From the NCBI GenBank assembly GCA_903901425.1, contig CAIURC010000033.1, positions 1 to 64,000 on the forward strand: a stretch of DNA of 64,000 bases. The letters are read 5' to 3'. The notes beneath the pieces were generated by a model. The model searched no databases, was not told where the DNA came from, and worked only from the letters and a program-made list of their open reading frames with translations. Of the stretch, positions 63,903-64,000 are shown piece by piece. Within the stretch, counting starts at the first letter, position 1. Each line of letters begins with the position of its first letter. The position numbers were made by a program, and so were the translations under genes. The stretch is from an uncultured Spartobacteria bacterium (GTDB taxonomy: Bacteria > Verrucomicrobiota > Verrucomicrobiia > Chthoniobacterales > Chthoniobacteraceae).

Positions 63903-64000
63903 ATGACTCCGAAACTCCTCCCCGCATGCCTCTGGCTGGCGTTCCTGCCTCTGGCAGCTCACGCGCAGGCTCCGGCTCAAGCCCCCGCGGTCCAGCCCCA
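63903..64000 (+). CDS. N-terminus of a secreted protein (cut by window end)
   Basis: Starts MTPKLLPACLWLAFLPLAAH and continues with a Pro/Ala/Gln stretch: a typical signal peptide ending in AHAQA, with a low-complexity spacer. The mature part is outside the window, so no function can be given. Confidence 0.7.
   Translation, partial: MTPKLLPACLWLAFLPLAAHAQAPAQAPAVQP

Noticed and set aside
1-64000. CRISPR arrays, tRNA and rRNA genes, and riboswitches
   Set aside because: No regular repeat-spacer pattern, tRNA-like T-arm motifs or rRNA signatures were found by reading; a covariance-model scan would be needed to exclude small RNAs.

Overview
The window looks like a chromosomal stretch of a Verrucomicrobiota bacterium, or at least a PVC-superphylum one. 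The evidence is a paired planctomycete-type cytochrome/DUF1549/DUF1553 protein with a DUF1501 Tat protein, two secreted sulfatases, a GH75 lipoprotein, secreted leucine-rich-repeat (LRR) proteins, high GC content with strong codon bias, and many starts without a Shine-Dalgarno sequence. I see no rRNA, tRNA, CRISPR array, transposase or phage gene. The sequence was read by eye; all family assignments come from recognised motifs and were not checked by database search.

Layout. 1-673: two copies of a roughly 350-bp intergenic repeat made of short hairpins, running up to the apbE stop codon. 0.67-14.6 kb: apbE, argB, then a sugar-acid catabolism block consisting of a YjhG/YagF-type D-xylonate dehydratase, an SDR, a beta-propeller protein, DUF1501, a PSD1 cytochrome protein and an IclR regulator, with a divergent FAA-hydrolase-family dehydratase and a ketoglutarate-semialdehyde-type dehydrogenase. 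Together these give the later steps of a Weimberg-type pathway (sugar acid to 2-oxoglutarate). 14.7-28.0 kb: housekeeping and small systems: GH75 chitosanase-like lipoprotein, cysI, gnd, pgsA, a VapBC-type pair, a CPXCG protein that meets a decayed Phd/PIN toxin-antitoxin locus tail to tail, a DUF6580 protein, a PH-domain protein and a pepF-TPR-serine hydrolase operon.

28.1-39.3 kb: the most distinctive part of the window, six tandem paralogs (called P1 to P6 here) of a secreted protein with a conserved helical N-terminal region, a short hinge motif and LRR-like repeats. P1 to P4 each carry an identical 13-nt element followed at exactly 18 nt by GCTA, placed 10-12 nt before the start codon: a shared promoter implying near-leaderless mRNAs. 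P5 is frameshifted at a G6 tract, P2 is shortened at its C-terminus, and P6 is the most diverged.

39.4-48.3 kb: a sulfatase, then an acyl/aryl-polyene-like gene set (GT2, deacetylase, PlsC-type acyltransferase, acyl-CoA synthetase, FAD oxidoreductase, ACP, LolA-like protein and a ketosynthase homolog that lacks its catalytic residues). 48.5-50.3 kb: an H-NOX gas sensor translationally overlapped with an HNOBA-class III nucleotide cyclase, the bacterial equivalent of the two halves of soluble guanylate cyclase. 50.4-54.5 kb: outer-membrane barrel, VTT-domain protein and a sulfatase-esterase fusion. 54.6-57.3 kb: a divergent condensation-like acyltransferase and flavin halogenase. 57.5-58.1 kb: YefM-YoeB with a palindromic operator. 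58.2-63.7 kb: a DUF885 protein and a type III PKS operon (RNase H-like protein, methyltransferase, FAD oxidoreductase, chalcone-synthase-like PKS). The window ends in the signal peptide of a secreted protein.
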